This document shows, one piece after another, positions 25,101-37,300 of a stretch of 64,000 nucleotides of DNA. Where the stretch lies: positions 23,935,775 to 23,999,774 of the forward strand of contig OX387605.1 in NCBI GenBank assembly GCA_947568835.1, written 5' to 3'. Within the stretch, counting starts at the first letter, position 1. The number at the start of each line of letters is the position of its first letter. Under the pieces are notes generated by a model. It was not told the DNA's origin and made no database searches. It saw nothing but the letters and a program-made list of their open reading frames with translations. This DNA comes from Protonemura montana (Eukaryota; Arthropoda; Insecta; Plecoptera; Nemouridae). The position numbers and the translations under genes were made by a program.

Positions 25101-28100
25101 GCTCGCTGGTCGCAATGACTGCCGAGTCCATGGTCCACGCGTTTGGGGCTCTACTTAAGTGGCTTGACAAGTCGTGGCCACACCTCAACCTGGACCCCCT
25201 GTCCGCCTCATCGGCCGCCCCAGTGAGGGAGGTCAACACACTGTCATTGTAAGTACCGCCATAGGGATGACAACTTACAGCCTGTGTCCCCGAGGAAAAA
25301 ACTACAACCCAAAATTCTAAGTTACTATTTTTTTTTTCTTTAAAATTTGATCAATAAGTTAAATCATGAAATTGAGGTCGAATAGTTTGGTGTTAGAAAA
25401 ACCGATTCTCATACCACATTTATCAATCAATCAAATAAATTTGAATGTATGAACAAGAACGTTCTTTAATCAGAAAAATATTTCAATAAAAGTACCTAAA
25501 TTTCCACAAAATTAAAGTAAATTATTATACATTTTTGTTGACACAGTCAGAAAATCTGATAGTGTACCACCAATTTTGCAAAACTGAGAACTAGGGGCTT
25601 GAAAAGTAATTCCACGAATGCTTTGAACAGGGAAGACGTGGTAACTATCGATGCAGATAGCTACGAGGCACTGCAGATTTTCAGTCAGCAATCTCACCCA
25701 TCCAGCTTCAAGATGTGGTCGCCAGGGAGCAGCAAAGAAGGCCTCAGCTTGTTCGGAATACTCAATCGGTGTAAATCTCGACTTGGCTGCAAGTCCATGA
25801 GGTCACCTTATGAACTAATATTTTCCTTGAGCATGTATTCGGTAGATTTGTGGTCCGTTTTGACACTTTGGAGATTTGACAGAGGCACCAGATTTCCCTT
25901 CCTTCCCCATTATTCCTGGGCAGAACGTTCACCTGATTATCCCCTATTATTCCTCGACATCACTAAAGCAGTGCTAAAAGTGACTTACAGGGAGGCAATA
26001 AAAACAATGCAGATTGTTGCATTGATGCAAGTAAACTTTTAAAATTAGATAGCAATAAGCAAATGTCGTTTTAGTAGCACTTTGGGTGAGCTTAGATAAA
26101 TTTACAGGTGGAAATTTTAAGTTAAGGCAAGTCAACTTAAAAAGCAAAACAAACTTCAAAAATGAAAATGTAGAGTTTGGAAAATAATTTAAAAAAAAAA
26201 AAAAAAATGCACTACAGCATACAAAAAATTTGTATCAAAAAGAGAATGGTTAAGAACACAAAGCTTAAGCTGCCAGTGATGCTTTATTTCACTATGTTCT
26301 TGTTTTACAAATATAAAAATCATTTTGGATAATGAAACATGTTTGTAATCTTTCTTAAATGCGTTTTGACTGATTATTAAAAAAAAGAGGTCTAGCCCTA
26401 AAAATTCCATCAAAATCAAGGCAGTCATTTGACAGCAAACACACATACCTAGAAAATGCACAGACATTTTTTGGAGCTAGTAAAGATTTGCTTGAAGAGC
26501 CAAGATTTGCTACACTCAATTCTTCTTGTTTAGGGTGATGTTCCTCCATCCAACACGCAACATGGAGGTCCTGAACGCTCGGCTTAACGTGGTAGAATTC
26601 TGTATGCAACCAAAGAATGAAGATATGGTCAAAGACTTGCTAGACAGCCTCAGGTCCATCAAAAGTGTGACGGTAACAAAAATAATCGATTATGTGATTG
26701 AGTTTCATTTTTAATGCTGTTCAATTTAACTTACCACATAAAATGACTTGTACTTTATTTTCTAGTTGATAATAAAGAAGCTGTCTGCCGCAAAAGCAAG
26801 CGTAGCAGAATGGAAAACGCTTCACAAGGTATGAAATTATAGTTAAAAAATATACACATATCCAAGAACAAAGCGTTGGCAATTCTTACACTTAAACTAG
26901 TAAGCACAGTTCATTTAATTTTCATGCTAATCGATACAGAAGGCACAAATAGGGTACAAAAATGTGAAAATGACAGGAATGGAAGAAAAGAATACATTAT
27001 TTATAATTCAATATTTCGATATAAGAGGGGTGCAACAACGTTGGCTATTGAACTAAATGTCCCAATCTTCTGCTCAGACACTCTACCACTCAATCTTAAT
27101 CGGAGAGCTATGTGCTACGATTGCAGACAAGGCACCACTCTTCAAAGAGGTGAGTGAATGTACGCTAACACCTTGATTAATCAACCCGAAAAACTTGATG
27201 CCAGCCAGATTGACATTTGTAGATTGCTGAAAGCCTTTCTGATAACCTACAACACGTAGCGGCTTGCATAAACCGAGTAGTCGACTTCACGGAATCCGAG
27301 AACCAAAACAAGTTTATCGTTCGTCTGGGGATTGACGAGGAATTAGACAACTGTGAGTACCCACATCTTGCGTTTTATTCAGTGACATTTCGACAAGCAA
27401 CACATACGGTGTAGGTTTTCAGTGACGTAGGTACAACAATATAACAAACAATAAGAAAATGCCACGTCGATGCATTTTAATATGCATATAGTATTACATT
27501 TCTATTACAAATGTAAAAGAAAAGATTTTACACAAAATAGTCATACCTTCAGGATCCCACTAGTAAAAGATAATAATAATAATTGAAAAGTAACTGATCG
27601 GAAGAGTAACATGTACATGAAGAGTGACATGTACATGAAGAGTGACATGTACATTACTTGAAGAGTAACTTGTATATATATATGTAGTATACATTGTCGG
27701 ATATGGTGAACAACATAGAAATACCTAAGCTGAATTAAATGACTATGTATTGCTAAGCAGAATAGCTCATTTGAAACAAACTGAGCAAGAAGTAATCCTG
27801 AAGATAAGTTAAAACTGATCAATGGTTGTCTTACCAGTATGAAAGCATCACACTCCAAAAACCCCATTGACATTACGTGTATTACCATTTTCACTTTAAT
27901 TAAAACACATTTTGTCAAAATGCTCCCTATGTCGTTGTTCCGAGTCTCTAAACTCTGTCCTCTGTGAAGAATCTGCATGACACATCAGAAATTAAGCTTA
28001 TGATCATTTTCAGAGTGAAGCTCAATAGCAATGCAAAATTTAAAATAATATTTTATCAACAATCAATTGAAAACGCTTTTAAGAGATAGCTCTGATGCGG

Positions 28101-31100
28101 AGCATGCCGATAAACATGCTGAGAACATGTGTTGCTCGCAGTGAAGATGAAGTTGGGCTGCCTGACAGAGATCATGAACTCAATCGCGGTGCAGGAGTTG
28201 GCTGGACTGCCGCCAGACGTGAGGGAATGCACAGTGGTCTACATCCCAGAGATCGGGTACCTGCTTGCCATCCCGAACGCCTCTCCCGACCTCCGTATTC
28301 CCGGCCTCGAGTACATGGTAGGCCCCTCCACATACCAGTCACACTGCAAACAAAATGCACACAGGATATGAAGGCGAGAAAACCATGGCACAGATGAATG
28401 TAGCCCATGGTTCCAATTCTGGGTTACACAGGAAGACAGATAGGAAAAATGTGGGCAAAAAATCAGCAAAATGTGGCTTCTAATCTTGAGGGCTACCCTA
28501 ACATACAAGCTAACATAGTTTGTAACTTGTATTAGCAATTTATCATGTCTCGCCTGTCGATTGTTATAATGCTAATGACAAATTACCAGCCGGCTACGAT
28601 CAACTTTGCTACTTTGACACATGAGGATGGAATATTTGTGAAAGCTTATTGTACCTCCTGGACCTTGATTAGCAAGGCCCTGATCATTGTATACATTGGT
28701 ACATTGGTATATAGCATCGCTACATTGAATAAAAAATACATCTTGAAGTCTACTTGACTTACTTGAAGGTTACTTCACTCTAAGGTACTTGGAAGTACTT
28801 GACTCTACTCTACTTTGACTAGTAGACTTGAAGTTGAAGGGGACTTCAAGATGTATTTTTATTCTATGAACTGACATTAGTGCAGTCAGTAAGAGTACAT
28901 GTTTGGCTACAAATAAACCCAGCCTTGGCAAAGAGAGACTTTTCCAATAAACTACAAAATTGCGGTCTCAACTTGTTGCAGTTTATGTTTATGTTTCAGT
29001 TTATGGTGAACTCGACAATCCACTTCAAAAGCGCTCGCTGCCGTGGTATGTTTCTGCCAGCCAGGAATTACTTTTTACTTTTTAGTAACGTTTTTTACCC
29101 TTGTGGTTAATTTTGACCTAAGAATCGCTGCTATTTATTTCCCACACAGAACTGGATGCTACAGTGGGCGACGGTTTCATTCAAGTTTCTGCCCAAGAAG
29201 GAAAGCTAATGATCAAATTGATTCAGTTCGTCGAAGAACATCTTCCTTCACTTGTCAAAATCGTTAAGCTTTCTGCAGAGTTGGATTGGTAAGTGAATGC
29301 ATGTTTAGGTTTGCTAGCGATTTTCTTTCTAACATAAACAGAACTTCATATTTGCTCCTAAGTTACATTGGAATCGGGAAGTTCTGTAATTTTTTCAGTT
29401 CTCCAACTTGTTCTCAGCTTGTTGTGCACCCCCTCCTCTTATCAAAAACACTCCCACAGCCTGATTGCATTTGCGGCGGTGGCACGAGAGCACAAATATG
29501 TGCGGCCAACGCTGACAGTCGATGGCGTGCTCAAGATTGTTGGCGGCCGCCACCCGCTTCAAGAGCTCTGCGTCGACAACTTTGTGCCAAACGACACAGT
29601 GTCTGGTGGCACGGACGGTAGGATGAAGGTAACATTAGTTCGAACCAGCAAGAGGTCGGAATTATAACATTTTTTGTTGTGTGGGGAGGAATTATACACA
29701 ATTGATGTTAAAAATTGATCACAGTATCCCCAGAACAGAGAGAAAATTACAATTGATCAGGCTGAAAATACAAAGCTAAATGATATAACATTCAGCATTG
29801 TATTTTAAAAACATGCCATCATATCATGTTTTACACAAGAAGACGCTCAAATGACAATGAACACGTAGTTATTTTATTTTTCTGTTATAAAGTACTTTGA
29901 CTTCTTGGTTCACAATTTGAAAAATGTGAAACGCTAAATATTTTTAACATTGTAAGCTATTTCAAAACGCTCCTTCCAAGTATTTCTGGCCCTATCCTCA
30001 CCGCAGATTCTCACGGGTCCCAACGCTAGCGGCAAGAGCGTTTACCTAAAACAGGTTGCGCTGATTGCGTACATGGCGCATATCGGCAGCTTTGTACCAG
30101 CGGAAAGTGCCAGCATCGGTATCCTCGACCACATCCACACGCGGATCCAGACCATTGAGTCCATTGCCACGCGCCTCTCCGCATTCATGATTGACATGCG
30201 GCAGGTAAACACCGAGACGGCTATGCTTTATCGAACCTTAGCCAAGTATAACTTTCTAACTTTTCCCTCTTTCATATTTTGAGCTAGTTACTAATATAAC
30301 CAAGGGTATAGGCAAACCTGACAGGAGCATATTTAACTTGCAACCCCTCTTGACACTACAGAATCCATGAGATCTAGGATAATTTGGATTCTTGATATTA
30401 TGATAAATTTTGATGATTGTGCTCATTGAAGCACTTTTGCTTACTTTGCATCGACTCAGTTTTCCACCTGCTGTGTTCCTTTTTATCAACACCATTTTAT
30501 CAGAACATTGTTAGTGGCTGAAAAATGAGTGAGGAGTCATTCGTGATTGAATCTGATGACAAAAGAGTGAGTCTCTTTAAGCTGACACCTGCCAACAAAG
30601 TTCTGCATTGTAATAAAGGATGCTTGTTTTATTAGGGTGCTTGATTTTCTTCATTAGCTTACATAGCTACTATAGAATAACCTTAAACATATTAACTGTT
30701 TCTTCCTATTTCTTCCTTTTAAAACAAATTAGTACTGATGGATTTGACAGCAGAATTGCATTAAGAAACCCACAACTGAAATCATGACTACTTCTTACAG
30801 ATGTCCCTCTCGCTATTTTGCTCAACTCCTTCGTCCCTGATTATTATTGACGAGTTTGGCAAGGGAACTTCCGAAGTTGATGGATTAGCATTGTTAGCAT
30901 CGAGCCTAAAAAGTTTCCTCGACCGGGGTGAACATTGTCCGCATGTGTTTGTATCAACTCACTTCCATCACGTGACGGAATTCATCCCAGCGTCACCTTT
31001 TCTGCAGTCGCAGGTAATCTGCATTTTTAATTGAATGTTATAATGTATGTCACAATTCAATTGTCAGCATTCAATATGCGCAGGATACTGAGAGTTGTTA

Positions 31101-31544
31101 ATTTTTCACAATCCACTTCACCACATTTGTCCATCTATTTAGACTCTCACCCACCTTGTGGACAATGATGGGCAGATTGTCTATTTGTACAAGCTTACAG
31201 AAGGACAAGCTAAGTCCAGTTTCGCGCTGAAAGTCGCCGAAATGGTTGGAATTCCTGAGTCTCTTATCAAAAGAGGAGAAGCAGTGAGTGAAATGAAAAA
31301 AAAAATAGAATTACCAATATTTCCATATGGCAGCAGAGAAGCTAAATGAGATAATTCAACAACTGCTTTCAATCCATGTTTTCAGGCCCTGAAGGCCCTG
31401 CAAAGTGGTAAGCCAATGGAAAAACTTCCTACTTGCAAGAGGAACTTGCAGCTTATCAAGTACATGGATTGCCACAAAAAGCTCATGACAGTTTCCAATG
31501 AATTGGAGTATTCTATCCTAAAAAAATGTCTAAAAGACTTGTAA
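22197..31544 (+). CDS. MSH5: MutS protein homologue 5 (meiotic MSH5)
   Basis: MSH5 pairs with MSH4 to form the meiotic MutS-gamma clamp that stabilises crossover intermediates; it does not repair mismatches. Eighteen exons: 22197-22390, 22578-22725, 23447-23515, 23668-23902, 25011-25248, 25631-25801, 26534-26672, 26766-26828, 27078-27149, 27223-27352, 28142-28317, 29000-29045, 29150-29288, 29460-29628, 30007-30204, 30801-31013, 31143-31283 and 31386-31544 (2700 nt, 899 aa). Residues 1-114 are a Ser/Glu-rich, poorly conserved extension. Then come [18 protein letters not shown], the core (ESHPS-like [22 protein letters not shown]), Walker A GPNASGKS (about 667-674), the conserved GSFVPAE, and Walker [16 protein letters not shown] (about 743-757). 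The C-terminal helical part starts [16 protein letters not shown]. The reading frame is intact with all catalytic residues present. A mobile element abuts the donor of exon 4. The gene is convergent with TIPRL. Confidence 0.96.
23906..24145 (+). mobile_element. Fold-back/MITE-like element, copy 2 (at MSH5 splice donor)
   Basis: A 240-bp copy flanked by a perfect 12-bp duplication AGGATTATAGTA (23894-23905 and 24146-24157). The arms are strong: TTTTTAGAAAAACTATTTGA, TGGGTTTTGAATGCTAAG and AAGGGCTA on the left return as the reverse complement on the right. The left target copy contains the last bases of MSH5 exon 4 and the start of its intron (ATA|GTA), so the element sits at intron position +4. 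There is no coding capacity. Confidence 0.87.
24158..25010. other. Remainder of MSH5 intron 4
   Basis: AT-rich intron sequence between the mobile element and exon 5. A pair of CAATTGCAACTCCAT-type direct repeats occurs near 24885-24920. No exon or RNA gene was recognised. Confidence 0.5.
27601..27654 (+). repeat. Short tandem repeat, three 18-bp units, in MSH5 intron
   Basis: Three units of GAAGAGTRACATGTACAT in a row, the second and third identical and the first with one difference. A decayed partial unit follows (TTGAAGAGTAACTTG). Confidence 0.9.
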
Positions 31545-31723
31545 TGACTTAACTCAAGCACTAAGCAGTGTACGCAAAACTAATGACCTAGGTACCGATT
31601 GTTAAAAGTATTTGTAACGAAATTGGTTACAACTAATATTGATCAAGATAAATTAACTATAAAATAAAATCTAAGTGCCTAATAAATGATGAATGAAATC
31701 TTATGCGTACCGTCTAGACAAAA
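31545..31723. terminator. Convergent 3' ends of MSH5 and TIPRL; poly(A) signals
   Basis: Only 179 bp separate the two stop codons. On the plus strand AATAAA occurs at 31663-31668 and 31681-31686, suitable for MSH5. No AATAAA for TIPRL was noticed on the minus strand inside the gap, so the TIPRL transcript may overlap the MSH5 3' end. Confidence 0.55.
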
Positions 31724-32578
31724 TTATTCTGTCGACTTGTTTTCTTGCGCTGACGACCCATCTGGTTTTTCCACAATGGGCAGGGTGAATTTTTCATAGC
31801 AGGATTTGACGATGGGCAATATTTCTGCAATTTCGCTTGGTTCATTCAGAACGGCTAACGGCACATTCAGATCACTTGCCTTTCCTTCTTTTGAAGTATA
31901 CTCTCGTAAGAAAAAGTCAGTTTCGAATTCATGGTAAAATCGGGTATCGTTAATTTTCACCAGAACGTTGTCAACTCTCAGAAAATACCGGAGTAAAATA
32001 AAGAATCCGCTTGGCATGACACGTATTTTAACGTTGGAGAGTGCTATTCCATTATCATGTAATTCATCTTCGAATAATGTGAGGTCTTGATAGTACAAAA
32101 TCTGCTCCTTTTGACGAAGTTTGTCAAGATCTATTCTCTGGTCTGTTTCAACAACTTGAAAGTTTCCTTGTACAGTGCCTGAATAGGTAGACGAAAAGGT
32201 CCAGTCAAATGGTTTAATTTTGTCCATGTGTCCCGAATCCATTCTAGATTCTTTCCAAGCATCCGCGCACGATATCTCTAGCGGAAGCTGCCCATTAAGA
32301 ACCGACTCCAGAGCACCCAATGCATTGAACGATATGGTGCACCCACTTTCATGAGATAAAGAAAGAGTGTTGTTTGGAAAAACCATGTCAGGAAAGTGAG
32401 GCATTTTCAGCTTTTCGCTGAATGTACAAAACGAGCATTTATCTTGCGTTTCGTTAGTGCTGCAAACCTCAGCATTAGAGCACTTTGAGTGTAAAATGTG
32501 ACTCTGGCTGTACTTAATTTCCCACGAAAGGAACTTGTGTTCACCTGAAGTAATAGGCAGACGACTTATATCAACCAT
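31724..32578 (-). CDS. TIPRL: TIPRL / TIP41-like regulator of PP2A-type phosphatases, single exon
   Basis: TIP41/TIPRL binds the catalytic subunits of PP2A, PP4 and PP6 and modulates TOR and DNA-damage signalling in the cytosol. The reading frame is uninterrupted. I chose the ATG at 32578 (MVDISRLPITSGEHKF), giving 284 aa against 272 in human. An upstream in-frame ATG at 32662 would add 28 residues that do not look like the family. Family blocks are clear: EISCADAWKESR, IKPFDWTF, LFEDELHDNG, VKIRVMPSGFFILLRYFLRV, NDTRFYHE and FLREYTS. A Cys-containing insert (SKCSNAEVCSTNETQDKCSF) between the first strand and the MPHFPDM block is longer than in vertebrates. It is the only intronless conserved gene in the window. 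No disabling mutation is seen. Confidence 0.95.
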   Translation of the reverse strand: MVDISRLPITSGEHKFLSWEIKYSQSHILHSKCSNAEVCSTNETQDKCSFCTFSEKLKMPHFPDMVFPNNTLSLSHESGCTISFNALGALESVLNGQLPLEISCADAWKESRMDSGHMDKIKPFDWTFSSTYSGTVQGNFQVVETDQRIDLDKLRQKEQILYYQDLTLFEDELHDNGIALSNVKIRVMPSGFFILLRYFLRVDNVLVKINDTRFYHEFETDFFLREYTSKEGKASDLNVPLAVLNEPSEIAEILPIVKSCYEKFTLPIVEKPDGSSAQENKSTE

Positions 32579-33779
32579 TTTCAGTGCTTGGTTCGTCAAT
32601 AACACACAATAGCGTAAAATACGGAGGTTGCAATTAAAATCCCGAAATAATGCAGAGGCCACTAAGCACCACTGACAACCACTACTTAACCTGCAAACCC
32701 ACCTGCTGCAAGTGACAGTGAAGTAAGCGCCGTCAATTCTTGTGATGAACTTGAGAAATTGGCGGTAGATCTAAAATACCTCTACCTGCTCAGTCGCTAA
32801 GGTTCAGAGCTACATTAAAACATAAAATAGAGTAACGAATGCACTTGCATGATGATAATCGTCGTGAAATCATCATGAACTAAGCATTTTAACGAATTAT
32901 CTCTTTAAGTTGACCAAACCAATCGGTTTCAATTTCAAAACTAGAAATTAGAAAATATAATAAAGAAAAAAAACCACAGGTAAATATAATAAAATATATG
33001 TGTGTTTATTGGTAAATAATACAAGTAAATAATACAAATTGTTAATACAATGTTAATTACATCCACCGTGATAACCTAAGCGTACGTGTAAATCGTGTGT
33101 TAAGTCTTCTGTTTCCGTTGAGCTATCGTCGAGTCATCAATCATTATTACTAGTCTTTATAATGATGATTTAATCAGACTTGACAGAAGAGTATTTGACA
33201 AGGTTAAAATGAATATTTATCAAGAAAATTTAGTTAAGGTTTTCTTTGGGTAGCCAGAAATTACTTGAAGCAAAATGCACGAATAACTCGGTGCGTAAGT
33301 TATTTTTGCCAGTGGTTATAAGTTTCGGTTCTAAGAATGGCTGTGGTAAACTGTGGTAAGCAAAAATCTGGCATTTGAAGACAAACGTAGCTTAATATTT
33401 GAGATATGAAATAAAATGCAAGGGAATTCAGTTCATCCCTTATTTTGTATAAATGTCGACTGGTTGTTCTGTTTTTGTATCACAGACATAAGCACATCTT
33501 GCATAGTGTATAATTGCAAATGAGTAGATTTTTGTGTGAGTTTACTTTGCATTCTTGTTACACTTATTATTTAATATTCAGGAATTATATGTATTTAGAA
33601 TGTCAACGGATTTATTTCTTATGGCATTTTTAGCTGGTCTGCACCAGGGCCAGTGAGAGAGAGCGCTGCTTTTTGAATACTTGACCTCTATCTGCAGTAA
33701 TTATTTTTCCTATTACACCGTCAAAATTCTTAGAGCAAGAAAAGTGCACCGGAAGCAAACAAAGTGCGAGCAACTCTGT
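32579..33779. other. Intergenic region upstream of TIPRL
   Basis: AT-rich spacer that must hold the TIPRL promoter and possibly the VEPH1 3' end. On the minus strand a poly(A) signal (plus-strand TTTATT) lies near 33611-33616, downstream of the minisatellite relative to VEPH1. No other gene or repeat was recognised. Confidence 0.5.
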
Positions 33780-34213
33780 CAGTCAAACACGTGAAAGTTG
33801 CACTAGGGCAGATCACATGCCCAGTCAAACACGTGAAAGTTGCACTAGGGCAGATCACATGCCCAGTCAAACACGTGAAAGTTGCACTAGGGCAGATCAC
33901 ATGCCCAGTCGAACACGTGAAAGTTGCACTAGGGCAGATCACATGCCCAGTCAAACACGTGAAAGTTGCACTGGGGCAGATCACATGCCCAGTCAAACAC
34001 GTGAAAGTTGCACTGGGGCAGATCACATGCCCAGTCAAACACGTGAAAGTTGCACTGGGGCAGATCACATGCCCAGTCAAACACGTGAAAGTTGCACTGG
34101 GGCAGATCACATGCCCAGTCAAACACGTGAAAGTTGCACTGGGGCAGATCACATGCCCAGTCGAACACGTGAAAGTTGCACTGAGTCAGATCACGTGCCC
34201 AATCGAACACACA
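33780..34213. repeat. 42-bp minisatellite with a CACGTG E-box in every unit
   Basis: Ten full units start at 33780, 33822, 33864, 33906, 33948, 33990, 34032, 34074, 34116 and 34158, followed by a partial unit from 34200. Each contains AAACACGTGAAAG or the GAACACGTGAAAG variant. Units 1-4 carry ACTAGGG, units 5-9 ACTGGGG, and unit 10 a diverged ACTGAGT. Because 42 is a multiple of 3 the array is open in several frames on both strands, but these are not genes. It begins 187 bp downstream of the VEPH1 stop and lies about 1.2 kb upstream of the TIPRL start. Confidence 0.97.
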
Positions 34214-34399
34214 GATCGCTCCCAGTGCATACCCGGAGGGTAGCAGGGCAACCAGTCGATTAAGTCAATACTTTTATCTCAATACGTAAATTCATAAAAA
34301 GGTTTATCAATGGATCCCTTGACTATAAGTTGACTCTGGAATGTCTGCGAATGTGGTAAAGTACGAGTTGCCGCTTGATTTCTAAGGTGTGTTGTGGTT

Positions 34400-37300
34400 T
34401 CATAGTGGCGCGCGATTGGGGGCCTCCCTTAAAGCCACTGCCACAGAGAGACATTGGACCCACTGCTGCGCTGCCGGCCCATTGGCAGGTTTCAGTACCA
34501 AGCTGCGATCCCCCGTGAAAACCTACAGAAAAACCATGCAACTTATTGACATGGGAATCGCCACACAAGCTCTGAAGTCATTTAGTTTTCCAAAAAGGTA
34601 GAGGCCAGGAGAGGGATATGCCTATTTTATAAAAACTGTTCCTGGAAAAAATCACAGAAGGCTGGTACCAGGATAGCCTGGGAGTGACCCAGAGGCATTC
34701 CAAATACAAGACAAACAAACTATCCCTAAATGCCTTATTATAGGTAAAAGAATAGGTACAAGATCAGAAGAAATTATCAGGTGAAGTTTCAGGCATTGCC
34801 TTTGTCAGTAATTCATGCAGCAATGTATCTGAATCTTGAAGTAATCTGAGGTTCCCCTTTTTTCCTCCTTTCCAACTGGCCTCTGGGGTGACAAGGGCAA
34901 GTACCAAAACATTAACGCCATCTATTTTGCGAGTTTCCAATAAGTTGCATTCTCCCTCCATCTTTTCTTTCCCGCACCAACGACACTTACTTCGAATGCC
35001 CTTGGAATGCTGCGTGGTCCACGACTCACTTTCACCGACCGGATCTGGTCGACCTCGAACCGAGTTCCCTCCACATCGTCTTTCTGGAAACACAGAGCTC
35101 GCCGTTAGCGATGTCGATCACAAAACAGAGCGTTCTTGATGGGACATGAGATAAGTGCGACCAAAGAAGAAATAATTCTACAGCGGCAGGATCCACCAAG
35201 AAGAATAATCAAAGATAAAATCTTTTAAATTTGAAGCTTGTATAGGCAATCAGACTACTTTGAAGCCAATTAGCTCAAGTTATTGGCTTGATCTTAGCAA
35301 GCAAGATAAGAAGAGTAGTAAAGAGAGAGCCAGAGTTTACTTGCTGGCAGATAAATGAGTGAGATGGGAAGGAAGAAAAGTACAGAGTTGATGTTCAATC
35401 AAAATTATCAATGGTTGGGATAACTAGAAATGACTCTTCCACTAAAGAAAGGTAACTACTCAGCAGAAAAGAAACGTACGGATCCCTTGTAAGTGAGATG
35501 TGCACCGCTCAGGGTGAAGTAGCGAGTGCGCCAGCGGCGGAATAAGCGCCAGCGCCCCTTTTTCTCTTGCAGCACGCCTTCGATCACTGGCTGCGAGTCC
35601 TGGAAGAGCAAACAACGTGCATCTCTATGAAATCTGTATTTAATTGCAAATGCTTGCAATGAGCAAATTATTTTATTATTAGAAACACTAATAACGAAGA
35701 CGGGGACCAATTTTTAGAGGTAATTAGAGCTCCTAACAATAAAACACACAACTCATTACCATTAAGACAGTCGAGACTTCTTCATTCATTTGGTAAGAAA
35801 AAATACTATCAATTCAAGGAATAAGAAACTCTTACAAAGATTGATTCTCCATGCTACATACATAAGCAAAGCAGTACACAACTCTCGATCTATCTCAAGT
35901 CTTAGCCAACTTTGGTCCTTCCATTCCCCATTTTCCATCTCAAATATTTGTAACACAAATGCAAAGTCAGAATCAAAAGACAAAAAGAATTGAGTCTTCA
36001 AACTGATATTGATATGGTTTTCATCTGAACTGGAGCCGCTAGCCAAGAATTTATTTCACTTCTTGCTAAATGATTACAACCTCAAGATAGATTATTTCCT
36101 TGACAGTACTACACTCTGTCAATAGGTCACTCTTACTTAAAATCCCTGGTTTGAAAAGCACAGCAGTGGTATGGTAAACTTTAGAAAGTCTGCAATACCG
36201 ATGCGCTAGATTCGTTAGATACTCTTGAAATGCACAGTTGCCGCTAGATACAAGGACATGTTTCCAACCATTACCTGCAGGAAGCCTACGGCTCGTTCTG
36301 GATGCGAACACAGAAAGCAGCCCCAGCTGGGGACCGGGTTTCCCGGCATATCGTTGCCCGGATTGCCCAGCCCAGAGCTGGGCGATGCTGGGGAGCACTC
36401 GAACACGTCAAAGTAGCCCGAATGCCGCAGCTCGTTCAGTAGCAAGTCTTGCTCCTAAAACACATTTGGTGATCAGCATTCACGTAAAAAGATAATGCTG
36501 AACCTCAGCAGATAGGAACCAAAACCTTAAGAGAAAACTTGTTAAATTCATGCAGACTATTGAAAATAATTAATGGGAAGAGAGTCAAAAGACTGGTGTA
36601 TGTAATAGGTAGAGCCACGATTATATGGTGATGCGCGAAATCGCGAATTGTTCTTATCTCTTGTTTTTCTTACAAATGAGTGTGATTCATTTAATTCCCA
36701 ACTCAAATATGTAAGAAGCTCATCACGACAAAACGCGAAATTCACGAAAAATCATCCATAACACCGAAATCAACTATTTCCCGCGAAATCATCGCAAAAT
36801 GAGCCTTTTCCCATCCAATTATCTTTAATTTCAGATAATCGGTTTTTTTTTTCATTTTTATCAAACCATATTTCACGGAAAATAAATAAACAAATAAAAT
36901 AACCCGTTTGCTTTTATGCTAAATTGAGAGATAATGAAGCTATTTCACTGAAATATGTGTATTTTGCGAAATAGCCACTTATTTCCATGCAAAATATTTA
37001 AAATGTTTATTTTATCTCTCTAAACACATAGTCATATTTCCATGAATTTGTCATATTCAGGTCTGTTTCTCATCAAATGCTGTCAACATTCCTAAGCTTA
37101 GGGGGTAGAAGTAGTGGGGCAAAATGTTTGCAGTAGGAAACCATTGCCATTGGTTGGCTGAATCTTCCACTCCTTGCCATGTGAGCACCAGCACCACATG
37201 CATTCAGTCTATATAGAGATTAGCTGGGATTTCAAATTTCAATGGGGTGTAATAAATCTTTGACTTTTGAGGATCAAACAAAGCAACTCTTTGTGAGTGA

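Noticed and set aside
25599..26042. 147-codon ORF extending past MSH5 exon 6
   Set aside because: Only 25631-25801 matches MSH5; the rest is intron read-through before a donor.
27541..27978. 145-codon minus-strand ORF in an MSH5 intron
   Set aside because: Hydrophobic, low-complexity translation including an 18-bp tandem repeat; no splice or family support.
33780..34213. CRISPR-like array of regular repeats
   Set aside because: Units are contiguous with no unique spacers, and the genome is eukaryotic.
33730..34263. Long overlapping ORFs on both strands (up to 159 codons) with repeated peptides such as PVKHVKVALGQITC
   Set aside because: They are a by-product of a 42-bp (3 x 14) minisatellite that stays open in several frames; no start context, splice context or homology.
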